Positions 1-13,900 of a stretch of DNA of 64,000 bases are shown in pieces. This DNA is from Plazaster borealis (taxonomy: Eukaryota; Echinodermata; Asteroidea; Forcipulatida; Labidiasteridae). The notes under the pieces are model-generated. The model was given only the letters and a program-made list of their open reading frames with translations. It was not told the DNA's origin and made no database searches. The stretch's first letter is position 1. Each line of letters begins with the position of its first letter. A program made the translations under genes and the position numbers. The DNA is taken from the NCBI GenBank assembly GCA_021014325.1, contig CM037474.1:7729130-7793129 (forward strand), in the 5' to 3' direction.

Positions 1-1640
1 TGTTTACTATTATACCCTCAGCATTTGCTGAAATGAGGTCTGAATACAAAAAATGACTGCTTCTTCATAACTCAGCATCTACACAAAGAGCAAGCAGAGT
101 TGGTCCATTCATCTCCAAACGCTACTCTGGATGTGTCCTCAGTGTCCCACAGAATCCCTCAAGTCACACAACAATAGTCTATGACCAAACAAACTGTGCA
201 AACTCAACTAGTAAGTCTGACTTAAACCAAGATTTAAAATCACAAATCTAAACAGTAAAGATTCTGTGTTCAGTTTTGAATCGTTTTGCTTCATTCAGCA
301 TTGAGTCCTTGAACTGGATGTTGAAAAGATCATTACCCTTGATAGGAAGAACTTCCAATGCTCTGTTGAACAATAAGAACAGATTGTTGATAACCAAAGA
401 TAAATGAAGGAATGTGGTAAAGGCCGATGTTGAAGAAAATTCTGGTAGACAAAGAGCTAATAAGGCTGTCCGTGAACTTTAAACATGACCGGTAGAGAGT
501 CATGGTTGATGGACCAAGGATCTTCTGCAGAACGAGCTAATACATCTGAGAGTAACAAGAAAATATTTTTCTCCAAAAACTTGTCGAGTTCAAAAGCATT
601 TTTCGCAAAGATCAATTTTTTTTGTTGAAGTTTTGGCCAGTGAAATCTGCCTGTAGTTTGTCCTTGACTCCAGAAGCAATGGATGAAACAGTGGAGTATC
701 TTTTGTAATGTCATCATCATCATAAGGCTAGATTCTCAGGGAAGAATGGCAGATTTATTTTTCTTTTGGACCTTCGTAAAGCCATCCTCAATGATGTCTA
801 AAAATAGAGGCCGTCAGTTGGAAATTTGGTCATTTGTGAAGAAGTAACCTCTTTGGGAGATGAGGGAGGATAGTTTTATATTCTACCCACTTCTGTAATG
901 ATTAGCTTACCTCGTTGGGTTTAAGATGGTGTGGAAGGAGACCCAGAACGTTGATGTGAATGTGAACTGGAGCAGGGGCATTGTATTATTTGAGAGCATA
1001 AACATGAGTGCAATACCCATTGGGAGAACTCCAATAGAAATGCAGTTGAGCTCATATTTTGTGTTGAACAGAAACTTCATCAGGAATAAGAGGCACATTT
1101 TCCCACACCCGAAACTCTGTGAGCAGAGAGGTTAAAATCTCTGAGAGGGTTGCAAGGATCGTGCTGTCTAGACGGGCTTGGAAAATGCAAAGAATCTTAA
1201 TGTTAGTAAGTGTTTTTGAGAGGATCACTGAGCCAAAATGCCACTTGCTTGCATTGGCAATGTTCTGGGCAAAACTGTGGAATTTGCGATTCATTACAAC
1301 GTACAAAACCTGGTCCCAACACACCGCAGGGAAGGGTATTCCTCCATGATTGCAGGTGAAGAGTCCGACATTGCCGTTGGGTCCATGATTCACCAGAGCT
1401 ATGGTAAACACTGATGAAGGACCGGTAGGGAATATGGTCCAGGAATTTGCAGATAAAACCTTTTGAAATATTGGTGACAACCACCGTAGTTGGGAAAGTG
1501 GCACTGTCGGGTCTGTCCAATGTGTTGACTCGGGATGTCTTGCCATGCCATACAATTTGTCCATTATCTGTGATCCAACGGGACATAAATCCTGCATATG
1601 GTTGTAAAATGCCTTATCTAGCTGGCAGGATACATGTGCG
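1..1640. other. Unassigned intron 20 sequence, possible decayed element
   Basis: No BAH2 exon of PBRM1 is visible. The minus strand has a 181-codon open frame at 1052-1597 and overlapping shorter frames in two other phases, without start context or motifs I recognise. The density of broken overlapping frames resembles a decayed mobile element, but no RT, recombinase or protease motif can be named. Confidence 0.3.
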
Positions 1641-1727
1641 CTTTATAAGAACCAAGTATTATTAAGGAGAATGGTGTATGAAAACTCGGTATATAAACAG
1701 AAACACAAACCTGGTCATTTATCATAC

Positions 1728-1907
1728 CTTGATTTTCTTGAATGCTTTGGCCTTAGCAGAATATCGAGACTCACAAGTATACACATCTTCTTCATTGAAG
1801 CCTTCTGGTTTACTCTTGAAGTAATCTTTAACGAACATTACATGACATTTCCCTACAACATGCTGGGTGATCTTTACTTTATTGTAATAGTCACTTTTAA
1901 AGACTTC
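1728..1907 (-). CDS. PBRM1: PBRM1 coding exon 20 (BAH1 end)
   Basis: 180 nt, acceptor TTGTAG, donor GTATGA, phase 0 at both ends. EVFKSDYYNKVKITQHVVGK, VMFVKDYFKSKPEGF and VYTCESRYSAKAKAFKKIK complete the first BAH domain. The donor is intact, so translation continues into exons to the left of the window. Confidence 0.95.
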
Positions 1908-4900
1908 CTACAATAAAAGAAAAAAAAACAATTACAAGTAGAATTAAAATCTCAACTACTTTAATTAATAATCAAACAAAAATATAACTAGAAGTGTAGT
2001 GTTTGTAGTTTATAAGCACTAGGTGTTCAAGTTTCTTGAGAGTAGGTGAAGATCAAAGTCTACACATGAAAAATGTATATTATAAACATAAAAATATTAA
2101 TGAAATAGAGCTTTATAACATATTTTATTTGAACTTGCACCTTCTATATGTTTGACTAAAACAAAACAAAAGTTGAATCTCAAAGTTAAAATATTTAACA
2201 AGCTGTTTTACAATTTGAAATTGGGGATGAACATAAAATGTAGTCTGAGATATTGCTTCCTAAGTAGATTAAAGGCTCTAGTAAATTGTAGAACACTAGC
2301 AGGAATTTGTATTTTGACAGCATTGGTGATATATAATTGTTTTTACCAACTTGCATTCAAACTCAATACTTGTTTCTTTACACAAAACTGTTGAAAAAAT
2401 TAATCTCATTTTTCTTTTAAAATCTTACCTTTAGTTGAGTATTCATTCAATTTAGTTTGAGCTCAACACTGATGGTCTAATTCATTTGTACAGTACTCTA
2501 TTTTTCTAGCACACCACACTGCACAAGTAGTTTAATGTTGTATATTCGGTTTGCGGTAACACCACGTGTATATCTACTTTGCTGTGTAGATTTTCTTCTT
2601 TGAGAACTTGTCTTGCTATGTATTCTACTCCGCGGCAGTAGAATACATGGCAAGATAAGTTCTCAAAGAACAAAATCTACACAGCAAAGTAGATTACACA
2701 TATCAAGTCCCATAAAGTTCAATGTTTTTTTTGTCAAAAACTCCACTTTCATGTGGTTCACTCCCTTTTAATTAAGAAAATGGTGAACCATGTGATCAAC
2801 ATAAGCAGAAAGTCCTTAGCTCTAAAGTCATTTCAAACACATTTCAAAGATTAATATCAGATTTGGAACAATCTATTCTGTTAAATAGAAATTTAAAGTT
2901 CAAATACATGTAGGATACCTTTTCCAAAAATTTCCGAGTAGCTAAATGAAAAGTCTCATTTGGTCTGAGGAACCAGTTCCCATGGAGCCAACATTCACCA
3001 TCTGGATCCTTCCATAGCTTCTCAATGCACACTATGTGTAGCTTCAAGTTCTTCTCACTGACAGAACACAAACAAAAAAACATCTTAAATACTTGCAGCT
3101 TCAGAAAAAACTAAACAAGATTATATATGCATATGCATAATTAAAGTTTACAATGACACCCTACATGCCATGTTATAAATTTGGGTGGTTTACCAATGAA
3201 CCATTATTTCATGTTTTTAGTTTTAAACTGGTCTCAACTGACTGTAGTTTTGGGCAAATTATACAACCATCTTCAAAATATTTCACTTTAATTGAGTTAA
3301 AAAAAAAAAAGGATATAACATTTTAAGCAACTGCATTGCTGTAAAGTTTCCAAAACGCTTTAAGAGGCAACGATGCACCAGCCATGAAGCAGCAACAAAC
3401 CAAGAGAACATTCATGACAGCTCTGCGTTATAAAAGAAAACAAAAATACACAAACGTCTATGATGGTGTCGAGTGTCGTTTGATCATCTGATAGCCTGTG
3501 AATACTATCCTGATTGGGTATGTCAAGTTTCACTGGGATAGTGCAATTAAGTAGTGCATTGCTGGAGCCCTCCGTAATAATACACTGAGGGTCAACTAGC
3601 GCGAGTACCGCCACTGGATCAACATGGCGTCCGTCGAACTTTCACATGTGCATCGCATACGGTTGTTGGCATTTATCATCATCGTCAACTTCATCTCGCT
3701 GAACTTTGGCGTAAGTGTTTTAAGCAGTCCATGTTCTACCACACACTCTTCATATGAACCCTGGAATTCTGCACATGAACCTCTGTATATCCAGGGTCTG
3801 CCGTCGTTTAAGGGAAGCAGTGTTATAAGAACTGATAACATAAATAAAATCAGCAGGAGTTGTAACTTTTTTATACAAATACGGCTGGCTCATGCTTTTG
3901 GAACAACATCCCGTCTTCGCTGGCACTGGAGACGTACTTTTCATGGCTGCCCCCGACTACGCTATCGGAATCATGATTCAACATTTACGTGCTGTGTACA
4001 CAGTCTTCTTTCCATTGCTGGTGATGTCCACCCCAATCCGGGACCTAACTATAAACACCCCTGTGACACCTGTAGCAAGCCGGTTAAATCCAACCAACAT
4101 GGGCTTTTATGTTCCAACTGTGGGGCGTGGTTTCACACCAAATGTCAGAGTGTCTCTCTGTCAGAATACCGCAGACTTTATTCTTCCCCCGATGAGCCTT
4201 GGACCTGCCTACATTGTTCCCTTCCAGTGTTCTCAGATTCCTTTTTTGATGTCACTCTTGAATCTTCACCAGGCTCTGTGTCATCTGGAATGGGGCCAGT
4301 GGCCGGAAATCACTGTATTTTATTTAACGCCCGAAGCATTAAAAACAAACTGGCTGAACTAGAATCCCTTCTGGAGTCCACTGACATCAGTCTGTTTGGA
4401 GTCACAGAAACGTGGTTGGACTCATCAATACCCGACGGAGCTCTTAGCGCCAATCACATCATCTTTAGAAAGGACCGTAACACAAGAGGAGGTGGCGTCC
4501 TGTTGGGAGTTCACCCGAACTGCACCCTATCTCAATTTGTCATCCAACTCTAAATGATCTTGAGTGCATCTTCGTGTCCTGTACCATAAAGAATGACCCT
4601 TGGCTGTGTGGTGTGTACTATCGTCCACCTAATGATGCAGACTCTCTAGCCTTGCTAGAGAATGCCTTACTTTCATTGGACACTAGTCGGTTTGTAAACA
4701 TTCTATTGATGGGTGATTTTAATGTGAACTGGTGCGAAAATAATGGTTCTCATCACTTATTACCTTATTTAAAAAATTTAACTGGGGGTGTTGGACTTCA
4801 TCAGATTGTCTCTAAACCTACTCGGGTCGTGCTAAATGGCCCCAGTGCTATTCTAGACCATGTACTTACTACTCAACCTCAGCAACTGACACATGTTAAT

Positions 4901-7900
4901 GTATTGGATCCTTTCTCCACATCAGATCATTCATTGATTAGTTTTAGCATTCAGGGTTTGTCTGAAACCATGCCTAGGTTGTCTCATTCTCGTTATTGTT
5001 ATGCTAAGTGCGATGTTGTTCTTTTGAGTGAACTCGTTAGGCGTTCCTCTTGGGATAGTATTTATTACAGTAACGATGTTGACACGGCATGGGCATGCTT
5101 TCTTGATCTCTTCATGTCATGTATTGATGAGAGCGTTCCTCGTTATACTAGTCGTAAACGTAGAAAGCCCTGGATCACGAATGAGATTAGACGGCTTGTT
5201 ACCAAGAAGCGTCAATGCTATGATAAATATCTTGCCTGTAAGAATGATCAGCAGAATAGTTCCACCCTATGGAAACAATATCGTTCCTTGAGTAACAAAG
5301 TTAGGAACAAGACAAAGGCTACCAGAGCTCAATACATTCATCACTTGCTGACACTGAAAGATAATGGTAAGCGCTTTTGGTCTTATATAAAAACCAAGCG
5401 TGCTGTTGCCCAAGTGAGGTCATTTAAGATTGATGGTGTTATGTCGTTTAATTCTCAGAATATAGCTAATACTTTTAATACTAAGTTTGCTGCTCATTTT
5501 ACAGACTCTCCCCCATCTGACCGCATCACTTCACCACAGCTGGACACTCCTCACCTTACATCAGTGCATGTGTCACCTGGCGAGGTGGTGCAGAGGATTA
5601 TGAAAATGCAAACGGGTAAGGCAGCTGGCCCTGATGGTGTGACCGTAAAAATGCTCAAATTATGTGCCTCTGAAATCGCCCCTGTTCTGGCAAAGTTTTT
5701 AAATTTTTCTATCTGTCAGGGTAAGCTGCCCAGTGCCTGGAAAACTGCCAATATTGTGCCTATTTTTAAACAAGGTGATCGGAGTGACGTAAATAATTAT
5801 CGTCCAATTGCTCTGACATCTATTTTTTGCAAGATTTTAGAAGGTTTTGAGGCCGAGAATCTTAGACTGCATCTCCAGAATAACGGTCTATTGTACAATC
5901 TTCAGCATGGTTTTCTGCCTGGTCGCTCCTGTACCACAATTCTTGCTGACACCTTAACCAAGTGGTCTCACATCCTAGATCAACCAAAATCCTGCGTTCA
6001 CATTGTCTCTTTAGACTTTAGTAAAGCTTTCGACTCGATTTCGCACAACACTCTTATTCTGAAATTACAGAAAACCTATGGGATTGAAGGACCTCTCCTT
6101 TCATGGATTAGCTCTTTTCTCTGTGACCGTAAACAAAGGGTTGTGTTTCACGGTTGTCACTCTACCTGGACGGATGTGGGGTCTGGAGTGCCGCAGGGCT
6201 CTGTTTTGGGGCCATTGCTTTTTAATATTTATCTTAATGATCTTAATTTACATCTTAATAACTTGCCTTATCATTATGCAGATGACACCTTTGTTTTTAA
6301 ACAGATAAGGTCTGACAGTGACGTTGTTCAACTTCAAACTGATCTCAACATCATCAGTGACTGGGCTATCCAAAATTCACTCACACTTAATCCTCAGAAA
6401 TCCAAAGTTATGGCCCTAACCAGGATCAAACAGCAATCTTACCCCCCGTTGTACTCTCTGGGTCATACTCTTATTCCAGAGGTGAAAACATTAAAATTAC
6501 TTGGGGTTCACGTTCAGCACAATCTTACTTGGGATGAGCATGTTAACAACGTCATGTCAAAGGCCTACAAGACTCTTGGTTTTATGCGCCACGTTATGGG
6601 TGTTTGTAGTACTAAAACCTTGCTTACTCTGTATAAATCTATTATTATGCCTATCCTCGATTATTGTTCTCTGGTTTGGAGTGTGTACAGAGTTAGGCAC
6701 ATTGATCAACTTGAGAAAGTCCAAAGGTTTGCTTCACGCCTTATTTTACATCAGCAAAGACAAGAGCAACCTTATTCCGAACGGCTATGTGAGCTTCATC
6801 TTAGTACATTGAGTGCCAGACGGGAGTACTTGCTCATGAAATTTGTCTGTAGGCAGCTCTTGTTTGGTAACTGGGGTTATTTTCCACCGTCCTTTCTTAG
6901 TCTGATCAACGTCAATAACAGACATTCCAATTCTAGGTTAACGTTTCACCACCTGTTTGCTCGCACTGATACTTTTAAATACTCTATGCCATGTCTTTTT
7001 ATCAGGAACTGGAGTTCTTATCCTGTCAGCATTGTAGATAGATTTACATGTGCCCCATTGTCTAGTTTTTTTACTGAACTTAAAAATCACATTTATAACT
7101 TAAACTAAATTTGCTTTGTTCTTGTTTCCATCGTGTCTGTCTGCTTCTAGTGCTCGTCTGTTCACTGTTCTTTGTTTGTGTGTCTGCGTGTGTTTTTGTT
7201 GTGGTTGTCGTTGTCGTCGTTGTTTTTTTGGGGGGGTCGGAGTAACACACCCCTTGGGTGATAGTGTTTTATTTCACTTTTGTTTTCCTCCTAGGCAGCC
7301 CATCTTTTGTTTTGCCTGTTGCTCCTTGGTTTATTTGGCCTGTTGTGTGTTCTGTCTTTGCCATGTTTATTTTTTAAACGTCGCTGTATATTTCAATCCA
7401 TGCTGTAAATCGGGATGGGGCAGTTTTAATATTTTTATAGTACCTCTATTCTTGATGTATATTTAGACGGGGTAGTTTTTCATTTTTTATATTTTTATAT
7501 GCTATGTCTTTTACTTAATGTGTATTTTCTGTTTGTATTGTGACATGCCTGAATAAAGTATTATAAGATAGGGCTCTTTCACTTCCCGATCGTCAGACCT
7601 GTGTAAATGCATGGATGCAGATTAGCAAACTCAGTACACGCTGTATGTATGCAGATACCTCCACAAATTTTCCTCATATCATTCTCTGCATTAGACTTCT
7701 CTCATTCCTCCTGTTATTTTTACCCTATTTTTTTTACCACATTGCATTCTGTAACACAGACAGAATTATGTTCCTTTATATTTCCTTTTAGAACTAAACA
7801 CTCCTCATTGAAATTTTCCAATATTGGGAATTTTTCCAAAATCAAGCAATACAACAAAACATGTAAATTTTTGGGTTTTTTATTTGTTTACTTATTCAGG

Positions 7901-10900
7901 ATTTGGATTTGTACACACAAAAAAAGGCAATCAAAATTAAACAGAACTCCAATGTGTAATAAGCATTTCAGGGTTAAAGAACTAACCAGTGCATGCATTT
8001 TTTTGGCACGTGTTTTTGGACAGTATGATGGTGGAATACCTGAAATACCTTTTTCTGTTTTTGTGAGTTCATGGAAGGTTTAATTAAAAAACTAACATAA
8101 ATTTTCAGCTAGGTTTACTCACTAACTAGGAGGAGGGTAAATTCAACTGACATTATCATCACAATATCTTGGTTTCGCCATTTTGGGAGTGAATGTCCCC
8201 ATGTGTTATACAGTGTACTGCAGTTTAGGGGACACAGCGCTTACATGCTCACCATATAATCTTTATGTGTAATTTGACTCCCAAAATTGCAAGCGTGTCA
8301 GACAGTAGCCACATGTGACATTGGTACAAGGAGTAAATAAGGAAGTCAATGAAAACAGAATATTTAGGAGTGTTAGTGCAGGCAAAGGCAATTTACAAAT
8401 ATAATCTTCAGCATGGTGGGTGTTGATTGTAAGAATCAGTTCTGGCTAGATATACTTCTGATGAAGACAATTCAGAACAAACACAAAGAAGTAGATATTT
8501 GTAACGGTCACCAATAGAGGGGAAGTTTTTAAATCATTTGACGCCGGATGATGTCTCATTATGCATGATTTTTTATGCTAAATGTGCCACCAGTGTGTTC
8601 GACCTGGTTCCTCCTATCAGGATGTTTGAGCATGGAACCAAGTTTCTGCTTGTTCTCACCCAAACACTCTCGCTTTGCTGAGATGTAGAACATAGTGCCA
8701 TTCCAACAGCTTCATTCCACTTACTGCATCTCTTTGGAACCCCAAACTGTTTAATGAGGAATATCAATTTCTACCTTCAACTCCCTGAGTTTGTGTTTTC
8801 TTCTTGTAGCCCTTACGAAGAGTGACTTTTAGCCATGTCGGGTGATCCAGTGGGAGCCAAACATACAAAACCGAGCAGAGGGAGACCAATCAAGAACATG
8901 GTGAAGACGATGAAAGAAGATACAGGGGTGGAGACTTTGGGTGAACTAACTGGCTGCATGAGTGATCGTGATGCGTGGTGTGTGTATCATCGCGCTCGTC
9001 TCAAGTAGCCACTTGGGTCGACGGAGTGAGTTTGAGGGCTGATGTGGCCAGAATAGAGAATCACTCTGCAACATTCAACCTTGATATTCTTCAGCACTTT
9101 CAGAAGGAAATACTTTCAGAGGAAATACATATGCAAACAAGTTTTCCCAGTTGATGGAGAAAATGTTGAGTGCCTGTGCCTTCAACTCTGAGCACAATAG
9201 ATTGTGAGTTTGTTGTTGAGTGCCGAGGCAAAGAGGTGGGTGGTCGAGTCTGGAAGATCATTTGTACAATTGTTGGGTTGAGTGACCGCTCTTTTGGGAG
9301 GACTTTTCCTCTGGATAGAACATCTGTCATGTTTAGTTCTCCGCATGGTGAACTACGGAGCGGATTATATCATTCATCTTGCACCATAGGAGAAGGTCCC
9401 ATGTATGTAAACATACAAGTGGTGACAAGGTTCCTCCTTGTCAGTTGATATTCTTAGTTGATATAGGGGAAACAAAACTGTCAAATTGTCCAATTTGACA
9501 ACAGTGTTCCCGCAAGAGTTCTGCATAGGTGCCTCAATGCCCTGGACACCGCCAAATGTTCTAGAATATTGATGGAAGTGAATGTCCATTTGGGATCAAG
9601 TTCCCTACGTGAAGGGAGCTCCTAACCCGACAGGTCATTGAGTCATTGACACCCCTTTCTATAAGTTTCCCAAGATACTGGTGGGAAACTCTTCCAAGGA
9701 TTCAGACAAGTCCTCCCTCCATTCATCTGTTAATAAACGTTTCAAATTTCCCATCCATGGATAATATTGACCCAGAAGAAGGGACCTGTCAATCGTTCAA
9801 GCTCTAACTGCACTGACCAGTTTAAGTGGTGAACCCTTTAGCTTGCTGATAGACTGGCTTTCTGGAGACTGCATACAGATCTTTTCTGGTGTGAAGCAAG
9901 TGCGCCCCATTTCCTGCCAAAACACACAACTTTTCTGGACCCCTCGGGTGGATTTTGAAAGGTTTGTAATGGTCCTATCTATGCCAATTGATAAGATAAT
10001 GACAACGCCGGCAGTCAGGAACTGTGAGATCTCCTTTCCCTTCTAAGTAGGAAGATTATTTGGAGGAGTTCTTGGTCAAGGTTGGCGGGTTTCAGATTTC
10101 ATGCTTTCTGCAAATGTAATCCCCATGTCTGCCTCACACATAAACAGGGTAAAATAACTTAGTCTTCACCTTGTTGGTAATTTTATCAGGCAAGCTAGAA
10201 TATGTCAGGCAGTAAGCAGTAATGATAAATACTTTGTTGGGCCTTCATCGGGTTCATGGATCTGCTTGACATCCAACTTCTTTTTGATTTTCATGGATAG
10301 TTTAAACATCTAGGGTTCTAATGAGAGTGATGTCATTGGTGGTAAATAAATGACATACATGAAAGCTATGTGTCATGTAAGCCTAGACCAAGTCATCATT
10401 CGATTATCTGCCAGCAAACAAGCGCTTTCGCCAGGCATACTCAGGTGTGGCTTGCCCACCACACTCAGGTGATAAAAAAGCTCACCCCACTCTACACACC
10501 CAAAAAATAACTAACTATGGTTTATGATATCACTCGCTAACCGTGCACCATGGAGATATCATCAGGCTTATCACCTGACTGGGGTAACCCATGGGTCAAC
10601 TGGTTTGTTTGTGATACCTTGGGCCTACCCAACTATGTCAGTATACACAAAGCAGTGTCCACATAAAAATGCACTGCCAATAGTGCTATCTGAATACCCC
10701 CAAATCATGAAGTAAGACATCATGCCAGAGATATCTGCAGTTATTTATAGGTATCTGCCGGTATGTAAAAACTTGCGGTTAATCTTACAATTAGCAACTA
10801 CCATCTTCGAATATCCAGAAATTCCAACCATCATTAAGTGCTAGTACCCAAATATTCTTTTACATTAAACCGTGGAAAGGATCAGCAAATAAATGTGACA

Positions 10901-13900
10901 CTCAGGCTGCTCATGTACATTATTTTAAATTGTCTTCTTAATAAAATTTTGGAAACACTGAGCTATAATAAATCTGAACATACTAAGCTATAACAAATCT
11001 GAACATACTGACCTTGGTTCCACATAGACAAAGTCACCAACACGGTATGTCTGTCCATTCACCACTAAGCCATCACTGGCCTGCAAAGAAACAAAGGCCA
11101 CAATATGTTTCTAAATCACAGTACAAGACAAATTATTTTCCCTAGGTAAAGTGTGCTATTATTAATCTATTGCCTAAAAGTGGGGGGGGGGGCACCAGGC
11201 GTGCGTTCCTCCTTATTTCAGTTTTTTAAACACAAATTGTGCCATATGAAATACTCACACACCAACACAAAACAAAAAACCCGCTAAATGACGATTTGTG
11301 GCTTAGCGGCCAAGCGCACTGGACTCAAGATCTGGTGTTTCTGATCAGCAGGCTAGAGTGTGGGTTCAAGTCCTGCTCTTCACACTTGATACTTGCTGCT
11401 TGCTCTTGACACCTGTATCCTTAAGCAAGACACTTACATGACACCTGTATCCTTAACAAGACACTTACATGACACCTGTATCCTTAAGCAAGACACTTAC
11501 ATGACACCTGTATCCTTAAGCAAGACACTTACATGTAACCATTATTGCTATGTCGTTAGGGTGGGACATAAAGCCATTGAGGTCCATTGCGTTGTGTCAT
11601 GCACATAAAAGAACCCATTAAATTTTCGTCAAAAGAAGAGGAGTGCCCCGGTGTTTTCTGGTATGGTTGGCTGCAGATTGCCCCACAGCACCTTGTAAAC
11701 CGTTACAGGGTGCTATGCAAATAAATGGGTCTTCTATACATAGCTCCATATACCTTGTAGAAAAAATAATGAACACACTTTGAGACACCCTCAGGTGTGA
11801 CAAAGAGATATAAGAACTGCGTGTTATTATTATTATATATAGCTGAGAATGCTGCCTTTTAACCACTTCACGTCTAATGATGTGATTTTTCGCAATTTTT
11901 GTTTGGACATGCTTACGGAAGATGTTTTTTAATGCCCGGAAAAACTTTGGATTTTCCTCAATTTTATGCCGACAGCCGAACGGCTGACAATTTTATCCGA
12001 CTGGACTTTCCATTGTGCATAGGCAGGCACCTACTGTGATACGCTTCATTTTACCCGTATAAAGAGCAACAATAGGTTCTGGAGAACATGCCTTGTAATA
12101 TCCCTTTCCAGGGGTTATTGTGTGATTCCAGACCATTGTCCTGTTGTTGTACAAATGTGGCATACAAGAATGGACAGGCTGCCACCATTGGTTGTCGTTA
12201 TGTTCGGCTCAATAGGAGGTAAGTCTGAGCGTTCTGAGATCCCAGCATGCCATGGCAGATTTTCGGCCGTGGATCAAGGCCGAGGTTCTGCGAATTACTC
12301 AATTTTCTCACAAAACAACATCTAATCCCAGAACTAATGAGAACCTTTGTTTTCTTTCCCTCGTCAAGTCAGGGTATCATTGTTGCAACAATGTTTTCAA
12401 AGGAAAACGACTACTCAAGAAGCTCCAAAAAGTTCAAAAAAATAATACCGCACGGTGAGCATGGACATTTTTTTTAAAATATTGTCTTGGACTAATGCTG
12501 AATGGCAAAGTTATTGTTTTGAGCTACAATTGCTCAGGGTTCGTTTATAGTTGGTGGCACGATGGTCGTGCTACTGTAAATATTGATATTGAAGCCTGGG
12601 CGACTTGTGCGACTAGTCGAGTAATCACGACCATTGATTGCAATGTCTAGTCATGACTGCTGCTTTGCAACTGCTCAATTTATTGTGTCGCCATGACTAT
12701 TAAAAAAGTACTCGCGAAAAGTTGCGTGGTGGTCTAGCGTGCAACAGTGCAAAAAGGATGGAACGAAAATGCACGCTGAATAGTACCAAAATGCATGCTT
12801 AATGACGTAGGCCTGAAATGGTGCGAATAATGAATGCTGCATGACCTCCAATCAAATGTGAGGGATCTACATGGGTGTTATATAACATCTTATAATAAGT
12901 GAAATGAAGAATGAAAAGAATCATCAGTAAAAACCAGTATAAACATGAACAAGAACATATCTTATTACCATTACCTCCTGATTCTCAGTCATATCTTCTT
13001 TAGAATATGTAACATCCTGCTGCTGTTTAGCTTCCTCCTCCTTCTTCTCAGCATCTTCCTTCATCTGTTTTGGCAAAGAACAAGAAATATTTTATCAGGC
13101 ATGTGAGCGGGTCATGGAAAAAAACAAGGAAAAAATTTTTTTTCAGTGTCCGGATTTTGGGCCAGCGCTACATTCAGGTACCACACACACGTGAAAGACC
13201 GTGTGCGCCTAGTCTTGGCTCAAGGTGTTGGCTTTTTGATACATTTTTTAGAAAAGTGCCCTCTCTAGGTGGAACGGGACGACGACATGGGTAAATATAA
13301 TAGGACATTGCGCTTAACGAAAAATGAACAACAACGGTTTCAATCAAAGACTAACGCATTTTACCGGGTCTAGCCCCTGACTCACATGTCAAAATCAAAT
13401 CGCATTTAAAGTGCTTCCCGATGCCAGGCTCCCCTTCTCTGTGTGAGTGTTGTACAGTAAAATTACTTGCTGCTCGATGTTGGAGGTAAACAAAAATAAA
13501 AAACGTGGGCCTGCCACTCACGGCGGAGACGGGAAAAAAGCGGAGCCAGCAAGAAAAACGCAGAATGGGAAAATAAAAAACGCGGATTTCCGCGTAAACA
13601 CGAAGGTCTCACATGCCTGTTTTATACTCAATCAAGACACAAGCATCGCAACTCAACAGGTCAGGTTTTTATCTGGGAATACACTAAATCTCTCAGCTAA
13701 TATGTTTCACACAATAGCACTAAAATACAGACTTGGTACAAATACACAATAGTAAACATACTCCTAAAAGTAAGTGTCATGTAACAGATTCTCCCAAAGT
13801 GGATTTTCTATACTATTAAGAAAATGCTCATCTCCGAATTACTCACCTCCTCTGCATTTGCGCATGCAAAGCAACTCTACTGAAACAATACAATGAATCA

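Larger units (their letters stand above)
3600..7573 (+). mobile_element. CR1-type LINE, nearly complete
   Basis: A plus-strand non-LTR retrotransposon inserted antisense in PBRM1 intron 18. It has an ORF1-like start, a 2A-like motif, a PHD-type zinc finger, an apurinic-like endonuclease and a reverse transcriptase, followed by a 3' region ending in AATAAA-containing sequence. Only one frameshift (about 4551-4555) separates the two long frames. Domain order and the PHD finger next to the endonuclease place it in the CR1 group. The 5' boundary is approximate (within 3330-3620); the 3' boundary is placed near 7573. Confidence 0.85.

Noticed and set aside
1052..1597. 181-codon minus-strand open frame as a PBRM1 exon or new gene
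   Set aside because: No similarity to BAH2 or HMG, no in-phase splice sites, and overlapping open frames in other phases on the same strand; treated as unassigned decayed sequence.
7116..7466. Cysteine-rich 116-codon protein after the CR1 ORF
   Set aside because: It is T/G-rich 3' region of the LINE; the cysteines come from TGT-rich low-complexity sequence.
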